In this document: piece after piece, positions 23,842 to 35,966 of the stretch
Layout of the letters: each line of letters starts with the position of its first letter
Numbering within the stretch: the stretch's first letter is position 1
Program-made: the position numbers and the translations under genes
Assembly (NCBI GenBank): GCA_900175165.2
Contig: FWWN02000665.1
Coordinates: 122,278 to 186,277, forward strand
Reading direction: 5' to 3'
DNA: 64,000 nt
DNA from: Rhizomucor pusillus
Lineage: Eukaryota > Mucoromycota > Mucoromycetes > Mucorales > Lichtheimiaceae
The notes under the pieces: model-generated
The model's database searches: none
Seen by the model: only the letters and a program-made list of their open reading frames with translations
What the model was told of the DNA's origin: nothing

Positions 23842-25627
23842 TTACGAAGATTGCGCAATCTTATCTCGAAGGAGGCTGCGAAGATAAGCCTTGTAAATAT
23901 TCACTGCACTTGGCGGTGGTGGTGGTACGAGCGATCGATTGGACATGTTACTTTGTCTGTGCACCCAGTTATCAAACTGACGAAAGAATTCCTGATGGAC
24001 GTGCGCCAGCACCTCTTGCACAACTGGAAACAGCGAGACGTTCCAGGCTAAAGCGCCACTTTGCTGCGTGACAACAACAATGTTATCGTGCTGGTCTTGA
24101 GGCCACATTCTAGTTTCGTCATCTACTATCAGTGGGAGGGTATATTCAGATCCGATCGACTTGTCTCGCAATGCACAGAACGAATACAGAGTTGTGAGGT
24201 CTTTGGGCGGACGGCTGGGATCAGGTGATCTCTTGATATAATCGTGCTCGGAACGCGCAGAGTATATGACACCTCGGATTCTAGTGCGCTGAGGATCCAA
24301 AGCATTCACGACATTGTCAACATAATTTTGATCACTAGCAGGTAAGTTGGGTTAATTTGTTTGTGTGGTACAAAGACACTACACGCCTGCTTACCCCAGT
24401 GAACAAACAGAAATATCATAATAGTTCTGCGCCCATTCCAAAAATTCATGCACTCGTTCTGTCATTACAACCCTGCGTCCGTCTCGCAACACTGCAACGC
24501 GGTTGCCACCTAGAACAAGCATATGTGAATAATTTCGTATCTTTGGATATATATCAATCATACTTACAATGGAGCAAGTCCTTCTCTGGTACCTGTCGCT
24601 TGCTACCTTCGTCACCTACAGCACGCACAAGCGTATCATCAAGGTCAAGCACCAGTGGCAACCGCCGCTGTGACAAGAGCACATTCACTGAATCCTTTAC
24701 AATTTGTGTCAAAGCATCGTGTTTGCAAAGATAACCGAAAAGGAACATTTTGTCTCTTGAAGCCTTAAGATGTAACTCCCACTGTTCTCCGGTCTCCGTT
24801 CTCATGGTGAAATAAGCGCTCTATCCAATGCATTTGAGTTAATTCTGTAGCAATGAATAATCTGTCTTGTCTTTACCCTTCGCAGTCCATACAAGTCTTC
24901 AAAGTAAGGATGATCAGGATGCCGGAACACAAAGTTATGCTGTAATTCGCGCTTTGCCATGGCTACAAAGAAGCCGCGAGGATAGGCGCCTTCGATCTGA
25001 TACGATTCTTCCAGAAATACGCGTGGCTCGTCCCCGCGGAAGATGATCTCGCACGGAACAAGCTGAAAGTGTGAAGTGCCATTGGATCCACTAAATTGGC
25101 GGTCCAGCAACAATGGCTGTTCCTGAATTACACGTTCAAGTGATATGCGTGGGCTCCATACATCAGGTGGTGCCCTTGCTGTTTCCGGGCCCAGTTTTGG
25201 ACACGTCGGTGGTGGCATAGGCGCACTTTCTATCGGTGCGCGTGCAGGTGCTATTATATATTTTGAGAGAGAGAGAGACATTAACACCGCCTTGCCGGAT
25301 ACGCCAAAGTGGAAGGTCAATACTTACCGGCCAAAGTTGGTCTGTTGTCATGGAAAGGAGCGACTGTCGAGTACGACCGTCTGTTTGTGTTTCTTTTAGA
25401 GTCGGCAGTTACTATAAACTGGAGCGCGGTGCTGAGTTGCAGAATAGCCTGCAGAAGAACACACACAATTCTCTAATGTCAAATCATGTCATTGCATAAA
25501 TCATGAGAGTAGAGTAGCTTACAGCTCGATCTCTCACGGCAGGATCATCAAAGTTTACAGTCCTTTCAATGGAAACGGGCCCACTTTCTCCCATGGGTTC
25601 ATCGTTCAGCATTGTGGACAGATCCAT
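23842..25627 (-). CDS. FCP1/CPL-like HAD phosphatase (RNA polymerase II CTD phosphatase family)
   Basis: Six minus-strand exons (25627-25523, 25448-25328, 25250-24877, 24820-24568, 24509-24395, 24334-23842) give 486 residues. The HAD catalytic motif DLDDTLVRA lies near residue 270 (DxDxT). Motif II is probably DISVCSLGDQNYV, and the VDDETRMWP stretch supplies the acidic motif. The sequence order resembles the CPL1/CPL2 branch of CTD phosphatases, with an N-terminal domain of ~250 residues (GYLCKHDALT just before the HAD core). No BRCT domain is visible at the C-terminus, which ends in RSLLRDKIAQSS, so it is not canonical FCP1. The inferred role is removal of phosphate from the Pol II CTD heptads in the nucleus. 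Substrate not proven. Confidence 0.75.
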
Positions 25628-25790
25628 TTTCGATCCTTTTTTGTTTCTTTCTTTTTACTGCAGTTCGGAGAGAAGAAGGGGAATCCAAGCAGGAACCGCC
25701 GATATTTATCTTTACGATTTTGCTCATCAAGGCCAGCACGAGACGGACAGAAAAAGAAAGAGATAAAAGCCAGAAGTGGAAGAAAAATGG

Positions 25791-28700
25791 TTACAGCTTT
25801 TCGTACGCTCTGTATTCTCCAAAATACCCTCTACAAAGTCTGCGGATAACCTTTTCGTACGAACTAGGGGAATGATCCATAAACATGCTACGGGAAAACA
25901 CGATTTCGGAGAATCGTGCGTGAATATTGTCGCAGCGGCTAAGCACCACCGTACTTGCCCGCCTATGTTGCGACTGTCTAGCGGCGCTGTGTTCCGCTTG
26001 AGTTTCTTGCTGGGTATCACTGGCCAGCTTTGGCGCAGACTCGATAATATATATAGTACTTGGTGGATACAGCTTTTCTGCCTGCATATCCGCCCGCAAT
26101 GTCTTGATCATTGCCCAGAACCAGTTTTCTTGCTGCTCGTCGTCATCGTTACCATCACCGTCGTCTTTCCGGTATCTCCCTACAACACGCCGGATGATAT
26201 CGTCTGCAACATGCGCTTCCTTGTGGAGACTGACAGCAATGTTCTTGAAATCCTTTAACAGACCTAGACTCAGACAGCTGACAATGTCGTATCCGTGCAC
26301 GATGCTTGTCACCAGGCCTCGGCCGCAATACTCGCTCAGATCCCGGGACATGACGCAAGGTGGGCCATAGACATAGCAATGGATAGGTCGCCCGTGAGGC
26401 AATCCAGAAGAAGGCGAGATAACAAACGGAGCATCTTCTAAATGCATTTGATCGCTGCCGCAGTGGCGGCTGTACGATTCACGGGTCTCGCTCCACAAGA
26501 TACCGAGTAGGCTGGCAACACCGCCGCCTAATGAATGTCCAACAAGGACAAGTCCGTACGCAGGATACTGTTCCAAGCCTTCGCGTATGGCTCGAAAGAT
26601 TTTCCCCTTTGCTTTTGCAAGAAACTGCGCTGCTTCAAGCATGCCACCGTGTGCCTTGTATTCGGGAGCCGCCGGGGAATGATCAATCTCCTGCTCAGGA
26701 AGCTTGACTGTCGAGTAAGTGCATGTCAAGTCCGTGAGAAGATCGCTTAGGCCAAGTGTGCCACGGCACGTCAAGACGATAGCGCGAGCGTTGTGGTCGA
26801 CTGTCACGTAGTGTACAAGCTCGTGTATCGAAGGATGGTGCATCGTCAGCATGGAACGGTCGGTGTAACTCGATAAAAGGATATCCTCGACAGCGACGCC
26901 GGTGTGATGGGCGAATGCGTGATGGTTGCTGTGGTGATGGTACGAAGTTGGCAAGATTTTGGGTATATTCCCAATGCCCAGGATACGCATGAATGATTCA
27001 CCGTACGCGGCGCTAGCGTAGCGCATAAATCGTGCAATGTTCCTGACGAGGTGGTCACGCGGGAAACAGCCCGCCGATAGATCGGTTTGCGGGGTATTAC
27101 TAAAGGTGGTTGTAGTAAGCGTCTTTGAAATACTAGTGACGGATGAAATGGAGTTGGATCGTTGGGCACGAGGGGTAAAATATTCGTCGCCGTCCAAGGG
27201 AGTCATGGAGGGTATTGGTGTATTGTTCGCTGAAGAGATGCGGCGGTGAGGGAGAATGGGTGGAGAAGATAATGCGAGTGAGGAAGGCGGCGATGAGTTG
27301 CGTTGTTTCTTGCGGCTGATAAATGAAGTATTTGGATAGAAATCAGAAAAACTTCTGCGAGGCGAATTCCAAGATGAAGGACGACGCGTTAATGTACTAT
27401 TGCTATTATTGTCGTCAGACTCATCGAACTGCGCTGCAGCGGATACAGTGGCCGATGTGCTGCTGCTCCTTACAGTGACGGGTTCCCAATCCATACTGTC
27501 GGTCTCGTATTTCTCCTTTCGTTCGACCTTTTTCCGCGACAGTTTCTGGGATAGGCTAGATAGTAAGACCTTGTAGTTACCAGGTGTAGGGAGACTGTTG
27601 CCTCGGGGCCGAGCGCGTCTTGCGCAGCCATTTTCGACCATAGCCATAAAAGCCTGCTGATCTTGCTCGTCAGCTCTTACTATGACGTACTTTGCAGCCG
27701 ATGGATTGTCTTTACTATTCACAGGTTTGATGCACGTTGTCGTGGTCGTTGTGCGTTTAGTGGTGGTTGTTATTTCATACAGGTCAAAAGGTGCCGGTGG
27801 AACTACGAGCTGGCCGCTGTTGCTTGTTTTCTCCTCATCTCGTTGCTGTTCAGATATCTGCTCGTTTTCCTGTGCTAGATATTTTTGCAGTTCATGTAGT
27901 ACGTGAGCGTCGTGCTCTTGCTTTCTCTCTTTATTGTTTTCGAGGTCGTACTGCATCACAGCCTCTTCACTCGTTTCTTCGTCGATCACGAGACCTTTCC
28001 AGAGCACGGTCGTTTTGAGTTGTTTCACGGAGCGTTTGTGTGTCACGTACTGCAAGAGTGCAAATGCTGTCAGGGCCTTTGTTAGACCTGACAAAATTGC
28101 CATCTTTCCATCTTTTGCCAGCTCGAAATCTGGATCTTGCATGAGTTCACGGTGCACGAGACTGATGATGGATGCAATTGCACGAGAGGTATCGTTAGAG
28201 CCGAGAATTCCCTCAATAACACGCACTGATGCTTCAGCTGTCTATACTTGGCCTTTTTAGTCTGAAACACTAGGTACATTTATTCCCATACAAATTACTT
28301 ACCTTGAAACCCGACTTTACAGTTTGGGATGTAAGTTGTAAACCCGAGAGTGCAAACAATTCTGCAAGTGTAAAAGTATGATGTACGAGGTAAATGCCGA
28401 GGTTGGTATATTTATCGAGGATACGAAGATAGCCTCTACTTGGCTCTGTTAGGAAACGAATATTGTACATTTCACGCAAATTCTCCGGCCGAAAAAACAG
28501 AAAAGGAAAAAAATAAAGGATACTAACCTTTCTGGCTCGCTGGAGGGGGATGTTGGATATGTGAGGGCATTTATTCTTTTCGCTGTCGCAAGGGCGTTCG
28601 TGATCGCATGTCTAGAAACGCCAAGAGACAGGACAGTGCCGTATTTCGCTGCTTCGAAGAAGGCTTCAACAAACAAGGATGAACATCGTATAGACAGGCG

Positions 28701-28817
28701 AGCAGCCAAAGACGCCGCAGTAACAAAATTGGCCATGCGTTCAGGAAGCAGCGTAGGCGCATCGTGAACCGAGGATGCTGTGTATGCCGTCAGTTCTTTC
28801 GATGTCGAGACGGTCAT
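25791..28817 (-). CDS. Class 3 lipase, sn1-specific diacylglycerol-lipase-like
   Basis: Exons 28817-28524, 28482-28303 and 28241-25791 encode 974 residues. The nucleophile elbow is GHSLGGGVASLLGILW (G-x-S-x-G). It is preceded by the HYVTVDHNARAIVLTCRGT core strand with SDLLTDLTC, the typical class 3 lipase beta-strand and oxyanion region; the later SCLSLGLLKDF and the acid/His positions fit the fold. The N-terminal 150 residues are hydrophobic and helical, followed by a Ser-rich basic insertion (residues ~270-470), as in fungal DAGL-like lipases. The likely reaction is hydrolysis of an acyl chain from DAG or a phospholipid at a membrane. The exon 1 donor was placed at GTATCC because only this keeps frame into NLREMYNIRF. 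Confidence 0.85.
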
Positions 28818-29600
28818 CGCGTGTAATAACAGAATAAATTATAATAAAGAGATATGCATACGTGGACAACGGCAAAAACAAGGAAAAATTACAAGAAGGG
28901 AAAAAAGGTGAAAGAGGAAGAAAGAAGAAGACAAAAACGAAATGAATACCCCACATGTGACATCTTGCACTGCCAGTCGCTTTTTGCCTTTTTGGTACGC
29001 ACCCCATTGCCCCACACACATTTTGGAAGGGATGACATGCAGCAGCAGCCGGTAACTCGGGATTCCTTCCCTTTGCCACTTTGGTGACAGATCACACTAC
29101 AGTTCGTTTGCTGCTGCTTAGCCCTTCCTATCCGCTCGATTGGAGTCTGCCTTTTGGGCGTTTCGCTCAGTATTTTGGTACATTATTTAGTGTTTGATTC
29201 AAGACTTTATTTAGGTCCGCTGATCGTGCAATGTTTCACGAAGCTTCTGTTGCGGAGCATTGCATCGCGGACCCCAAAAATCTTAGCTTCCTGCATGCAT
29301 GACAAGCATGCACGGCAGAGTGGTGCCAGGAAGCGGCGTCGCATCAGCTCGGTCCTAATAGGTGGCACGGGCGCCCGCCCCATCACTGCCATGTCCCAAA
29401 ATGATCAAAAATTACATAGAGTCCTTTCTGGATGAGCGCACGCTCTGATGTGTATTTCAGGAATATGCTCGTAGAAAGAGGAATTTTATTTTGGTGGTGA
29501 ATGCACAAGGGATTTCATCGAGAAGAACAATACAATACATGCAAATATCTAAAGGGGGATGGGCGCAATTGTTCCTATTTTGAGTAGTATGCGTGCGCAT
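28818..29600. other. Intergenic region, nothing recognised
   Basis: About 780 bp between the starts and stops of two minus-strand genes. It holds purine-rich runs (AAGAAGG, 28890-28940) and a palindromic stretch near 29296-29312 (TGCATGCATGACAAGCATGCA), but no gene, tRNA or repeat I can support. Short open frames on both strands do not look like proteins. Confidence 0.4.
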
Positions 29601-30899
29601 CTAAGAATCAACAGGTCCACGCAGTGCCCTGTCAGATTTAGCCCTTTCCATTAAATCGCTGTTGTATACACTGCTGGTCTTTTCATTCTCTGAAGTCGGC
29701 TCCAATGGGGGCACATTGCCCATGACAACAGACGGAACACATCCACCGGGCATATGGCTGCAGGTGCATGTCCCTCCTAGGAAATCCGGCAAATTTTCTG
29801 GCGCAATGTACTGCAACAGCGTCTCGGCTGTCGATCCTTTGCTAACAATGTGGATTTTTTCAAGCGTCTAAACCGAATACTTGTGTAAGTTGGATAATCA
29901 ACTGCTTTGAAATACTAATTTTATACCCTTGGTTCCAGCCATGGTTTTATGATCTTCCACATGGCTACAAAAACAGTAGGCGCATTCACTACAAACATTT
30001 TGTTCAATGTTTCGGGATAATAATGCTGGATGATATCGAGAACGGTTTTCAAGAGTTGCAGTGCACTCATATGGAACTCTACAAGTTGTCGGCACTGTCA
30101 GTCTCACACTTTTGCTTAACATGTTAGCAGCAGCCGAACGTACGAGCTAGCCCCAGATTGTTGCAATCAAAAATGACAGTTTCTTGATGTATTGTGTGGC
30201 CCGCACGCAGAGAACATTCCGGCATGACGACTCTGTTTAGGAATTCGTTGCAAGACACCTGATACTGAGTAACCTGCTCAGCAGTTACTTCAGTGCATAG
30301 TTCTTTTGCCTTGTGATAGCCCTATTTTTCCATTCCAAATACATTAGCACAATCACCGGGCGGTAGCTTTGCGTGTGTGCAGTACTTCTTACAGTGCGAT
30401 CTATCAAAAGCGGGTGGCCTTCCCGATCCACTTTGTGTATACAGTCGCCCCCCATCAGGTTGCTGATACGAACAACGCTGTCCGAAAGTCCCGGTTTGAC
30501 TTGGACGTTGCCATCATCGAAACTTTCGAATCCTCTTATAGCGACCAAGAGCGGTAATCCGTTCTGTCGCGTGGCGCACGGGAGAAGGTCAATCTCGTTA
30601 CTCTTTCTCCACGCCAAGGTCTCATCCAGTTGTTTCTTGGCTGCATTCTGCGATTGCAATTGGTCAATTATGAGCTTTGACGCGAGGGGAGATAATACGT
30701 ACAATGTCCCAGTTTCGTGCAACCAGAAACTGCTTTAGTCTCTATGGTAACCCGCATGAGATGATGCAAACGAGCACAGCATGCTGGTAGTACAATTCTT
30801 TACAGTATCGGAATACTCCGAGGAATCACCACCAAGCAACTCTCGAAAAGCAGCAAGGCATTCTTCTTGTTCTTCGTTGGATTTTACTGAAGATGGCAT
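29601..30899 (-). CDS. Sec14-like CRAL-TRIO lipid-transfer protein
   Basis: Six exons (30899-30804, 30741-30703, 30647-30393, 30321-30144, 30078-29927, 29867-29601) give 328 residues. The CRAL-TRIO-N helix reads RLKQFLVARNWDI. The lipid-binding domain includes HKVDREGHPLLIDRT, VIFDCNNLGLA, YYPETLNKMFVVNAP, and ends in the Sec14 motif QYIAPENLPDFLGGTC. Sec14-type proteins exchange phosphatidylinositol and another lipid between membranes and prime PI kinases. A very short second exon (39 bp) encodes 13 residues of the N-terminal helix. After the GGTC motif come CSHMPGGCVPS and a polar tail of 40 residues. The lipid specificity cannot be read from sequence. Confidence 0.9.
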
Positions 30900-31324
30900 G
30901 CAAAAATGAAAATGATATTAAAAAAACAAGAGAAAAGAAAAGAAAAGCGATGAAGCCAGGGGCGAAGAGCTATCAGATTTTCAAACTCTCTTGCAAAAAA
31001 GGGCATGTGACATATGTCCTTTGTAATATGTAATTTATCTACGCTCGTTTGCTGGCACGTATAATATCGATAATGATTTGCTACATATCGATAAAGAACG
31101 AGTGATGTGCAGCCTTTCCTGCATGTCAATCCCTAATCTGCAAGTGGAGCAATGCCTTGCGTTCTGCTACAATGTCAGGTTCGCCCTTGTGGAACCATCG
31201 TTACAGAAATGGAAAGTTAGTTTCTTTGTGGAAAAGCAGCCCATTTTTCTCTTGTGCGCGGCTCCGAGACCTAGCCTTTCCTCGCTTCTCTCGATCCAGG
31301 CATAATCTAAACCTTCTTGTAAAA
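30900..31324. promoter_or_regulatory. Divergent promoter region between the Sec14-like and vezatin-like genes
   Basis: 425 bp between two opposite start codons. It is AT-rich with A-rich purine tracts (around 30910-30945) and no open frame that looks coding. It must carry both promoters. I see no defined site. Confidence 0.45.
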
Positions 31325-33534
31325 ATGACGGACTTTGTCGTGTATGAAGACACACCCCTTGCGGAATACTTGAGCTGTAAGTCGTTGGGCGTCCAATACA
31401 GTCTTTTTATATTTCTCTCCTTTCTGGTGTGGGCGTTCTGAAAGCTTATCCACTTTTAAAGCTTTCGACGGTGCAGATTCAGCCGTCAAGCTCCCGCCTT
31501 TGCAAACACACACTGACGGATCCTTCCTGTCAAGAATGAGTCGGCGCTCGTCCTCGAATGAAGCTTCCTACAGCCTGCGGCGGATCTTACTGCACTGCTG
31601 GCAACGATCGCTCCTCCACGCAAGTATACCATAAACATATGCTGCACAGTTTCACAAAGATATTGACATTTGCTATAGGAAACATTCAATGTATGTCTGC
31701 CGCTAGCTGAAGAGACTGCATTCGAAGAGAGATTCAAATATCTTATCGTTACGTCGCCTCTGCTAAGTGAAGTCCTATCAGTCCACAACGCCGGCAGAAA
31801 GAAGCAGAAGCATGCAGCACCGCACATGACCACCGATTATTCCACCCCGACAGTCAAGGTTTCAAAAGTAAAGAAAGTGAGCACGGCGGCGACGATATCC
31901 GGTCTCTTGGCTGCATTGGGCGCGGAGTCGGCTTTGATACATCAGCAGCAAGCAAGCGGATTGTGGAAGTTTGCTTCAGCTCCATTCATGTCTATCACCA
32001 CCTTGATGACTGGAAGTCTTTCAATATTTTTACTGTACAGGCACATGGTAAGTAAGACTGTGGATGGCATCAACGTGAACGGTTGTATCTGATAAGGTGG
32101 AATGGTTTTCCCTATGCACAGCGTCGGAGTGGGATACGGCAATTATATCAGACGACACTTTCGCGATTACAAACATTGATGGAAAGCTGCGAAGCTCTAG
32201 ACAACAAAGTGCACCGAGCCATCATCACCATTCAAGAAATTGAGCTTGTTTCTCGAGGATATAGACTCTCAACGCCGCTGTCACCGATTTCGCGGATAGA
32301 GCAATCTAGCAAAACTCGACGATGCGCAACGTTGCGAAACAAATTAGCAGCGACCCTCCGACGCGCATTCATTGTTTTCGAAGAAGGAATCATTGACCTG
32401 ATAGATCAGGTCAACAAACAAAACTTGTCGCGATTGTATGATATGTATAACGTAAAGCCGATTGCATCGTTGTCAGCAGTTGACAGGATGGAGAATGCCG
32501 GGGATGGCAACGTGGGTTGCTCCTTGGACTGTTTGCGAACGCTAGCGCAGCTCATGCATGCAAAGCGACGAGAATGTATGATGCAACTTTTAGCATTGAA
32601 TATAGTGACCGAGGAGCATGACTCTATTCGCCGCGATTATAAGCATGGTTGGAAATCAGTGAACGCGGTTCTATTCAAGCTAACAGAGGAGACCAAAAAG
32701 TTCACCGACGACATTGGAGACGCGTTAGAGACCGAGCTTTGCAAACCTGCAGCAGCAGATACAGATGCAATTTCTCGCTCGTTATCTCCCAACTCATCAA
32801 CTTCAGTCAGCGATAGCCGACTAAAACTGTTCTTGCAGAAATTGGCATCTCTCGATCAACAATTGCGAACATTAGAAGCAAAAGTTTATTTGTGCAACCA
32901 AGATATCCGGCAAGTCGCGTCTGGCGAGTTTGACAATGCATTGTCACCCGACCATTTACGCGAGCAACTCCGCAAAGAGTACATGTCCATACAGCATGAT
33001 CTTGGCCAGATGGCTACAGAGTGGGAAGCAGGACGCGCTGCTCTCGTCAATTACCTTGACCCGCCTGAACTTGACTTGTCCCCTTCTTCATCATCCTCCA
33101 CGCCTGAATCTCCACGCAAAGAATCCCCTTCGCCGTTATCGTCACCTTCTATGGAAGCAACCACCAAAGTATTTGATTCTGAAGAAACAAGTATCCTCGA
33201 TTTGCCTTTGCCTGCGCGACCGTCCGTGTTCGAGGCCGTTGTCGAGATGGCGGAACCTAGTCGCCCTGAACGATCGCGGAAATCTCGTGCAGAACGGATA
33301 GCAGAAATGAAAGCAAAGCGGGAGCAAGAGGTAAAAAAAAATTGCAACTTCATGTAGAGCAAAAAGGACTTAATTTACTCAATCTGCTTTGCTTACCTAA
33401 AGGCTCACGAACGATCCAGCCGAATGGACTCTCAGAATATGGTTCATGAATTGAAAGATGTCCTTGGTCGTCGAGTCACGGAATTCGGCCTAGAACCTGC
33501 AAACGAAGCTGATAATAACAACAAGGCCGCTTAA
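31325..33534 (+). CDS. Vezatin-like membrane protein with myosin-binding domain
   Basis: Five exons (31325-31376, 31462-31619, 31679-32047, 32122-33330, 33403-33534) give 639 residues. The start MTDFVVYEDTPLAEYLSS matches the vezatin N-terminus (VVFENSPL-x-x-YL). Hydrophobic segments around residues 140-190 (SGLLAALGAESALI, PFMSITTLMTGSLSIFLLY) act as membrane anchors. The hallmark domain follows: AIITIQEIELVSRGYRL and LRNKLAATLRRAF. The C-terminal MVHELKDVLGRR matches the conserved tail of vezatin (VLQELKSVLG). In animals vezatin binds myosin VIIA and dynein/dynactin; in yeasts the related domain in Inp2 binds Myo2. The inferred job is to link an organelle or membrane to a motor. Intron 2 (31620-31678) needs a GC donor. 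Confidence 0.8.
31620..31678 (+). other. GC-AG intron in the vezatin-like gene
   Basis: The donor is GCAAGT after CTCCAC, and the acceptor is GCTATAG. A GT donor four bases later (AAGTATAC) would put the next exon out of frame, with a stop after about ten codons. Confidence 0.75.
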
Positions 33535-33693
33535 ATAGCTGTCACTATTTATTGCTATTATTATCATTTATCATTATCAATTTTGTATACCCAACCACCA
33601 TCCTCTTACCCGCCCTCCGATAGCTGACCGTCCAGTTTTTGTATGTAAAAAATGATTTTTTGCAAATGTTGAATTTAGAACATGTCTTTATTT

Positions 33694-34673
33694 TTACAAC
33701 TTTTTGACCTTGACGGGGCGATTTGGTGGTTTCTTCAACAGACGCCAGAGCATAACGGTAGTTGCCAGGGACAGCGAGTACCATGTAATTATATACTGTA
33801 GATGGTTATTGCGGACCTCCACCACTGGTGATCGGCCCACTGGTATCCCTTTGTCTATTAAGCCATATTCGGTATGCGGGGATTGGTCTAAAGCAAGCTA
33901 TGGTTAAAAGATGCTATGGAAGTTGTCAAAAGTTAGACTTACCAGATACTCTTTCTACCAACAAGGGTTCTGCACCTGTCAACTTTGCCATTGTATCAAC
34001 ATCCACCCAATACCATTGGTTTCGAACGATATCGTTGTCTGGTGTAAATGCGTTGCGTTTTTCCGACATTCGCAGCAAACCTTCCACTTGCACTGGTCCT
34101 TCTATCAAGCTATCTGGACGTGTTCTTTGATCTTTCTTTGCTGTTGAGACCCATCCTCTTTTCACGAGAATAGTGGATCCATTTGGCCGTTCGAGTGGCG
34201 TGATGATGAAATATCCGACCTGACCATCTCCTCGCGTTCGCGGTCCCAAAAGTATTTCTTGGTCGTGTCTGTAGACGCCAGTTACGGAGACTTTGCGATA
34301 TTCATAATCCGGTAATGCGTCCTGGCTACATTTGCATCGTCAATATACACTGCTTTTTTCGGCAACAAACAGGGGCTACTTGCTTAATTCTTCTAGGAAG
34401 TGGGATGGGGCGCATAGCCATCCTCTCTTCGAGTTCTTGTATCAAGTTGTGTTTCCATCGCAAACGCTGGACTTGCCAGGTGCCGAGACCAAAGGCAAGG
34501 AATGGCACGGTGCACATGAGCGCAGTGCCAAAGCCGAACCGGCGTTTGGCCTTGAACACTTGCTGCTGGTGCTGCTGTTGCTGTCCTTCTTCGTTGTTGA
34601 CAGCTGTTTGGAAGCCTCGGCGTAAAATCACGCTGCGTCGAGCACCAAGCAATGTTCGACAGAAACGTTGCAT
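33694..34673 (-). CDS. SHY1: SURF1/Shy1, cytochrome c oxidase assembly factor
   Basis: Exons 34673-34380, 34321-33943 and 33887-33694 give 288 residues. A mitochondrial leader rich in Arg (MQRFCRTLLGARRSVILRRG) is followed by the first TM (FGTALMCTVPFLAFGLGTWQ) and the SURF1 signature GTWQVQRLRWK. The intermembrane domain includes YEYRKVSVTGVY, EILLGPRTR, GYFIITPL, and ILVKRGWV. The second TM is near the C-terminus (YIITWYSLSLATTVMLW). SURF1 helps insert heme a into Cox1 in the inner mitochondrial membrane. The start lies 100 bp from the opposite-strand RRM gene, so the two share a short bidirectional promoter. Confidence 0.94.
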
Positions 34674-34773
34674 AACAAAAAGTGTGCGTGTGTGTGGGTG
34701 GCATCATTGCTGCCAGGACCCCATTTATGGGAAGTGGCTTCTCCGCTCCTCCGTTTTAACTTTTTCTCTCTTT
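34674..34773. promoter_or_regulatory. Compact bidirectional promoter (SURF1 / Nop6-like)
   Basis: Exactly 100 bp separates the two start codons on opposite strands, so both core promoters and both 5' UTRs must fit here or overlap coding sequence. It has a GTGTGTGTGGG tract and a pyrimidine-rich end (TTTTTCTCTCTT) ahead of the + start. Confidence 0.6.
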
Positions 34774-35588
34774 ATGGCCGAACAGAAGCTCACCAAACGA
34801 GAACGGAAAGCGGCAGCGTTCAAGAATCGCAAAAAGCAAAAGCAGGAATTCACTGAAGGCAAGGCGTTCCCTGCCTCGGATGTCACGGACGAAACAGTCG
34901 ACAGTAATAAGCGGAAACGAGAGGACGACGACGATGTTGATCAGGAGACCAAAGCACTGCAAACTTCTTCGGTGGAAGAGGCAGGAGAGAATAAGAGCAA
35001 GCCCAAACGGAAACGAAGCAGAAAAGGAGAGCCTCAAGAGAAGAAACCTCGATATATTATTTTTGTTGGCAATTTGCCGTATGATACCACCAAAGAAGCA
35101 CTGGCCAAGCACTTTGAATCAGTGGGCGGCGAAGCTCCAACTGTGAGATTAATGACTGAAAAGGGAACTAACAAGCCAAAGGGATTTGCGTTTGTCGAGT
35201 TTCAGGAAGCTGCACAGCTCAAGGTACGAATGCCGGTATTAAATATGGGCCATAACAACAACTCATTAACCGTGGTTTCTACAGAAAGCACTGGCGTTTC
35301 ATCATACCTTTTTCAAAAAGAGACAGATCAATGTCGAGCTGACTGCGGGCGGTGGAGGCAAGACCGAGGCACGCAAAGAAAAGTTGAAGCAAAAGAATGA
35401 AAAGTTGAGAAAAGAAAGGGTGAGTCTCGAAATTATTGTGGAATATCATGTAACTCACATATCTGCAAATCTAGCAAAAACGCCATCAAGTCAAAATCTT
35501 GGGTAAAGGCGGTAAAGGCGATGAAGGCTCCTCGTACGCAAAGCAAGACGAGGCTGAATCTGGACAACCTGAAGAGGACGAATTCTAG
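34774..35588 (+). CDS. Nop6-like RRM protein (ribosome biogenesis)
   Basis: Exons 34774-35223, 35285-35419 and 35475-35588 give 232 residues. One RRM runs from about residue 90: RNP2 YIIFVGNLPYDT, then RNP1 KGFAFVEF. A Lys/Arg/Glu-rich N-terminus (KLTKRERKAAAFKNRKKQKQ; KPKRKRSRKGEPQEKKPR) looks like nucleolar targeting. After the RRM comes INVELTAGGGGKTEARKEKL, a pattern I associate with yeast Nop6 and its relatives, then a short acidic tail ending EDEF. Nop6 helps early 40S assembly. The generic RRM makes other nucleolar proteins possible. Confidence 0.75.
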
Positions 35589-35966
35589 GCATTTGCATTT
35601 CAAACACCCAATTCTTACATTTAAATCTTTGCATATCAATGTAACTTAACGACAACAATGTAATCATCTACATCGTGTTCTTGAAAGCATAATAACTTTT
35701 GCAAATAGCCCACATTGCCCTTTTGAAGTGATCTACGACAGAGACTTAATGCACGGATGATTAAGCCCATCTGCCTCGCCTAGTATTATATTAAGCACCT
35801 GGACAATTGCTTTTGTTCGAGCTCCAGTCTGGTCCAATTTGGAAAGTATTGCTGCTAAGTTACAACAGTATTGGAAATACGCAAAGAAATGTAAATAACT
35901 TTCATTTCTTGGGACGAACAAATCGAAATTATAAGATATATACTATTGGTATATGACCTCTTCAAA

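Noticed and set aside
29270..29345. Hairpin-rich stretch considered as a tRNA
   Set aside because: No T-arm or anticodon arm of the right size.
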